Positions 5,763 through 8,016 of a DNA stretch of 8,016 bases are shown piece by piece (within the stretch, counting starts at the first letter, position 1; the number at the start of each line of letters is the position of its first letter). The DNA comes from Alphaproteobacteria bacterium (GTDB taxonomy: Bacteria > Pseudomonadota > Alphaproteobacteria > Sphingomonadales > Sphingomonadaceae): the NCBI GenBank assembly GCA_028869975.1, contig JAGWQR010000305.1, positions 1-8,016 on the forward strand, written 5' to 3'. Under the pieces are notes generated by a model. The model saw nothing but the letters and a program-made list of their open reading frames with translations. It had not been told where the DNA came from and did not search any database. The position numbers and the translations under genes are program-made.

Positions 5763-7418
5763 TCAGGGATGCTCTTTCCAACCCTCGTTCGGCCATTTGA
5801 AGTTGGTGTAGGTTGCCGAAATACTAAACGCTAGTGCGGTAATTTGGTGCCACCAGCCAATCGGAATAAAAAGCGCATCTCCCGCTTCGAGTATAAGATC
5901 ATGGAGACGGACCTCACATAAGCGAGGGTAGCGCGCCAAATCGTTGCCCGGCGATGTAAGATCACTGATCTCGCTAAAAACATGAATATCATTGTAGAGT
6001 TTTGGTGTTTCTGCCGGCGATGCCAGTATGACGCGCTTTGATCCCGTAATCTGCACCAGCAGATTGTTGGTCAGATCATGATGTAATGGTGTGAAGGTAC
6101 CTTTCGGCCCGATCCACAGCATCGCCTCAGCACGGTCCGGTTCGTGGGTCAGAAGCTCGTCCAGCCGCCCGAGATCGTCTTTCAGTGGCGCAAGTGCGGC
6201 TTCGTTGGCCGCCGAATTATACGCTGTAATATAGGCATCATTGCCTAAATCCCGCGCTATCATATCCATATATGCGGCAAAGCCGATTTGTCGTGTATGT
6301 GAATCCTTGTGCCGTTCGAAAGTGGCGGCATCATTGCGTCCGCCCTGAAACGCGACGGTGGCATCTCCGAGTTTCTCCCTGAGATAGTGCGGCGACCATA
6401 ATTTATGCGCAGGCCAGTCGCGCACGAGCCCACCTAAAATAACGGGGCGGCCGGGAGCAAAGAATTCATCCAGAAATGTCTCTTCCGAAATCTCTTCCAC
6501 TCTGAAAATTCCGCTTGCTTCCGACGAAAGCGACCGCTGACGTTCTTGCGTTTCCAGTATCCATTCTAGCTTGGCCAATGCACGCGCGCTGCGGACGGGA
6601 GCAGAATTTACCGTCTCTTGCCCTGGCGCAGATCCTGCGATTTTCGCTTGTGTCATTGCGACAGCGGCACGGCCCGCCAAGTCGGGATTGGCAAATGATT
6701 TAACTTGCAGTTTGGAATGATGATCGGAGACCGGGCATTTCCCATCCGGTGTCAGGCCCCGATAATAGAGCTTCTGCCATTTATCGGCAGGCCTCGATGG
6801 AGGGTTGGCCCTGACTGCTTCCTGGAAAGCATTGCGCGACGCACTCCAGGCTTCGAACTGGGCTTTTAGCTCAGGCACCATATCTATTGATACAAATTCC
6901 GGATGAACGGCCATCACTGTATTTCGTTCAACCGGAAAGATGTGTGCAATTACTTCATTTTCTTCAAAGCGAACGATATGTTGTGGCCGCGTCAGTTTCC
7001 AGTTCATCGTGAAAGTGTAAGGTGCCCAGTCTGTTTCAATGATGCCTGTAAGAGGTGACGCACCGTCCTTGAAACTGTTTGGAGGGCCGGAGACGTAGAG
7101 ATTCCAGCCTGGCTCGGTTCGGAACAAGCCCTGTATATGGATAGTAAACGTGCCCTGGCCGAACAGCGCGACTGGGGCTTCATCGGGTTTTGTGCCTTCG
7201 TCCGGCCGCACGCTGACATCGTTTACATTCTGGCCGCCATTCCACTCCACTTCAAAACCACAAGGACTTAGTATCTCCCAGCCATGTGCATTGGCGATGG
7301 CGAGTGGCAGACAACGATAGGGGAATGATTCGGGTGCCTCGTCCATCCATCTCCTGGCCGTTTGTGCTGGGCGAATGCGGGGTTCCCATCCCGGATATAG
7401 GTAGCATTTAAGGTTCAT
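5763..7418 (-). CDS. DUF6065-type domain fused to a JmjC/cupin_8 Fe(II)/2-oxoglutarate dioxygenase
   Basis: A 551-residue two-domain protein. The N-terminal half (about 1-240) resembles the DUF6065 family, with the stretch FPYRCLPLAIANAHGWEIL at about 32-50 and several aromatic, Pro-rich segments; its function is unknown. A polar linker (about 250-300) follows. The C-terminal domain (about 305-545) is a JmjC/cupin_8 double-stranded beta-helix with PVILGGLVRDWPA at about 325-337, the iron ligands His446 and Asp448 (PLHHD), the following NNLLVQITGSKRV with Lys461 as a candidate 2-oxoglutarate contact, and the distal ligand His524 (GWWHQ). The triad is complete, so it is probably an active Fe(II)/2-oxoglutarate oxygenase hydroxylating a protein, peptide or small molecule, in the cytoplasm because no signal peptide is seen. 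The start ATG at 7418 keeps the whole conserved N-terminus but has no good ribosome-binding site at normal spacing. It is divergent from the Thr-Pro repeat gene and upstream of DUF2946 on the same strand. Membership of one operon is uncertain because of the 112-base structured gap. Confidence 0.85.
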   Translation of the reverse strand: MNLKCYLYPGWEPRIRPAQTARRWMDEAPESFPYRCLPLAIANAHGWEILSPCGFEVEWNGGQNVNDVSVRPDEGTKPDEAPVALFGQGTFTIHIQGLFRTEPGWNLYVSGPPNSFKDGASPLTGIIETDWAPYTFTMNWKLTRPQHIVRFEENEVIAHIFPVERNTVMAVHPEFVSIDMVPELKAQFEAWSASRNAFQEAVRANPPSRPADKWQKLYYRGLTPDGKCPVSDHHSKLQVKSFANPDLAGRAAVAMTQAKIAGSAPGQETVNSAPVRSARALAKLEWILETQERQRSLSSEASGIFRVEEISEETFLDEFFAPGRPVILGGLVRDWPAHKLWSPHYLREKLGDATVAFQGGRNDAATFERHKDSHTRQIGFAAYMDMIARDLGNDAYITAYNSAANEAALAPLKDDLGRLDELLTHEPDRAEAMLWIGPKGTFTPLHHDLTNNLLVQITGSKRVILASPAETPKLYNDIHVFSEISDLTSPGNDLARYPRLCEVRLHDLILEAGDALFIPIGWWHQITALAFSISATYTNFKWPNEGWKEHP

Positions 7419-7592
7419 GTCAGAGCTTATTTCGTCCTGTTTTTTTCATTTGACAAGTCATGGAAAGCAATAGTACTTACACTTGGCCAATATTGTTTCT
7501 TAGTCATGCGTTGTCATTGGCTTTGGATTTACTGCGTTTAGCGAGGGAAGCGGCACTTGATCGTTTACCCATTGCATAATGGGGTAAGAAAT
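7419..7592. promoter_or_regulatory. Divergent intergenic region with candidate promoters
   Basis: This 174-base gap separates the divergent fusion gene (- strand) and repeat-protein gene (+ strand), so promoters for both must lie here or within the gene starts. On the + strand there is a perfect TTGACA at 7450-7455, but no good -10 at 16-18 bases. On the - strand, TTGTCA followed 19 bases later by AATAAG is a weak pair close to the start codon. A run of seven T occupies 7440-7446. I see no other gene here. Confidence 0.35.
7565..7587 (+). promoter_or_regulatory. Hairpin covering the ribosome-binding site of the repeat-protein gene
   Basis: The sequence forms a stem-loop with arms TTACCCATT (7565-7573) and AATGGGGTAA (7578-7587), nine base pairs with one bulged G and a four-base loop GCAT. 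The G-run 7581-7584 is the only plausible Shine-Dalgarno for the ATG at 7593, eight bases on, and it lies in the 3' arm. If the stem forms in the mRNA it would mask translation initiation. The geometry is visible in the sequence; a regulatory role is inference. Confidence 0.5.
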
Positions 7593-8016
7593 ATGGCTGG
7601 AACAAAAACACTCGTCTCTAATTTGGTCGCTCTTACAGCAATATCCTCGATAACTGTAGCGCCGGTTATAGCCAAATCATCACCGCAGCCCAGCCATTCA
7701 ACTTCAGCCAAGCATAAAGCCAGACATCGCCGTAAATTGCACCTCGGCGGCAGCATGATTCTGCCCGAAATTCTTCTGGGCGGTATTGCTGCGGGAAGCG
7801 CAGTCTATGCCATAAGCAATTCTTCCTCTACTCCGACGCCAACTCCGACTCCGACGCCCACGCCGACTCCGACGCCAACGCCGACTCCAACACCGACTCC
7901 GACGCCCACGCCGACACCGACGCCCACGCCGACTCCGACGCCAACGCCGACACCGACGCCCACGCCGACTCCAACACCGACGCCCACGCCGACACCGACG
8001 CCCACGCCCACGCCGA
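7593..8016 (+). CDS. Exported Thr-Pro repeat protein, N-terminal part (runs off window)
   Basis: An open frame from ATG 7593 to the window edge, 141 codons with no stop. The first 27 residues make a good signal peptide (MAGTKTLVSNLVALTAISS start, cleavage near VIA-KSS). A basic linker rich in Lys, His and Arg follows (about 28-50, including AKHKARHRRK). Next is a hydrophobic Gly/Ala segment (about 56-75, ILPEILLGGIAAGSAVYAIS), then SSS and at least 31 Thr-Pro dipeptides from residue 80. Thr-Pro runs of this kind act as stiff, extended spacers between a membrane or envelope anchor and an outer domain; the functional domain is presumably beyond the window. Only synonymous third-base changes occur in the repeat, which supports this frame as the coding one. 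The first upstream ATG (7579) runs into a stop after one codon, so 7593 is the start. The gene is divergent from the cupin fusion. The family was not recognised. Confidence 0.75.
   Translation, partial: MAGTKTLVSNLVALTAISSITVAPVIAKSSPQPSHSTSAKHKARHRRKLHLGGSMILPEILLGGIAAGSAVYAISNSSSTPTPTPTPTPTPTPTPTPTPTPTPTPTPTPTPTPTPTPTPTPTPTPTPTPTPTPTPTPTPTP
7830..8016 (+). repeat. CCN-ACN hexamer array encoding (Thr-Pro)n
   Basis: There are 31 consecutive hexamers of ACN-CCN, uninterrupted to the window edge. Units group into an 18-bp higher-order motif, CCGACGCCCACGCCGACT, with C/A and T/A exchanges at wobble positions. It recurs with occasional 6-12 bp insertions or shortened units such as CCAACACCGACT. 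All differences are at third codon positions in the Thr-Pro frame. On the opposite strand the array reads as an artificial Gly-Val run, which I regard as a shadow. The repeat probably grows and shrinks by slippage in steps of 6 or 18 bp, which keeps the frame. Confidence 0.95.

Noticed and set aside
5411..5800. Plus-strand 129-codon ORF across the DUF2946 gene and the following gap
   Set aside because: It is antisense to DUF2946 and crosses the structured gap; the DUF2946 frame carries the recognisable motifs.
7484..7500. Sigma-54-like TGGCC...TTGTTT
   Set aside because: Spacing and bases do not fit TGGCAC-N5-TTGC closely enough.
7805..8011. Minus-strand ORF encoding a Gly-Val repeat
   Set aside because: It is the reverse reading of the Thr-Pro hexamer array. 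The variation falls at third codon positions of the + frame, and the + frame has a signal peptide and a continuous open frame.

Overview
The window looks like chromosomal DNA of an alphaproteobacterium, most likely a sphingomonad. The reasons are the moderately high GC content, a TonB-dependent receptor with an early "DIVVTAR"-type segment as is common in that group, an alphaproteobacterial-type DUF2946 protein, and a CIO-type cytochrome bd operon ending in a tiny DUF2474 gene. This assignment rests on style and family recognition, not on a database search.

Left side, + strand (1-1493): the tail of a cytochrome bd-type quinol oxidase operon. It holds the C-terminal 128 residues of subunit I (cydA/cioA), all of subunit II (cydB/cioB), and a 32-residue single-helix DUF2474 protein. 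Both junctions are one-base TGATG stop/start overlaps, so the three products are probably translationally coupled.

Middle, - strand (1566-7418, read right to left): four genes. They are a 551-aa fusion of a DUF6065-type N-terminus to a JmjC/cupin_8 Fe(II)/2-oxoglutarate domain; a small DUF2946 membrane or periplasmic protein; a predicted outer-membrane beta-barrel protein whose mature N-terminus is cysteine-rich (CACGCG); and a 795-aa TonB-dependent receptor. The last three look like a small-ligand acquisition module. DUF2946 and the exported Cys cluster suggest a metal, perhaps copper, but the substrate is not proven. The gaps carry structure of their own: a nested inverted repeat between the fusion gene and DUF2946, and an 86% A+T tract with several dyads in front of the receptor.

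Right edge, + strand (7593-8016): a divergently transcribed gene for an exported protein runs off the window. It has a signal peptide, a basic linker, a hydrophobic segment, and then an uninterrupted run of at least 31 Thr-Pro dipeptides. The run is encoded by a hexamer array with an 18-bp higher-order period. Its ribosome-binding site lies inside a hairpin.

No RNA genes, insertion sequences, CRISPR arrays or attachment sites were seen. The best candidates for something undescribed are the DUF6065-cupin fusion beside the DUF2946/Cys-rich barrel/receptor module, and the Thr-Pro repeat protein.
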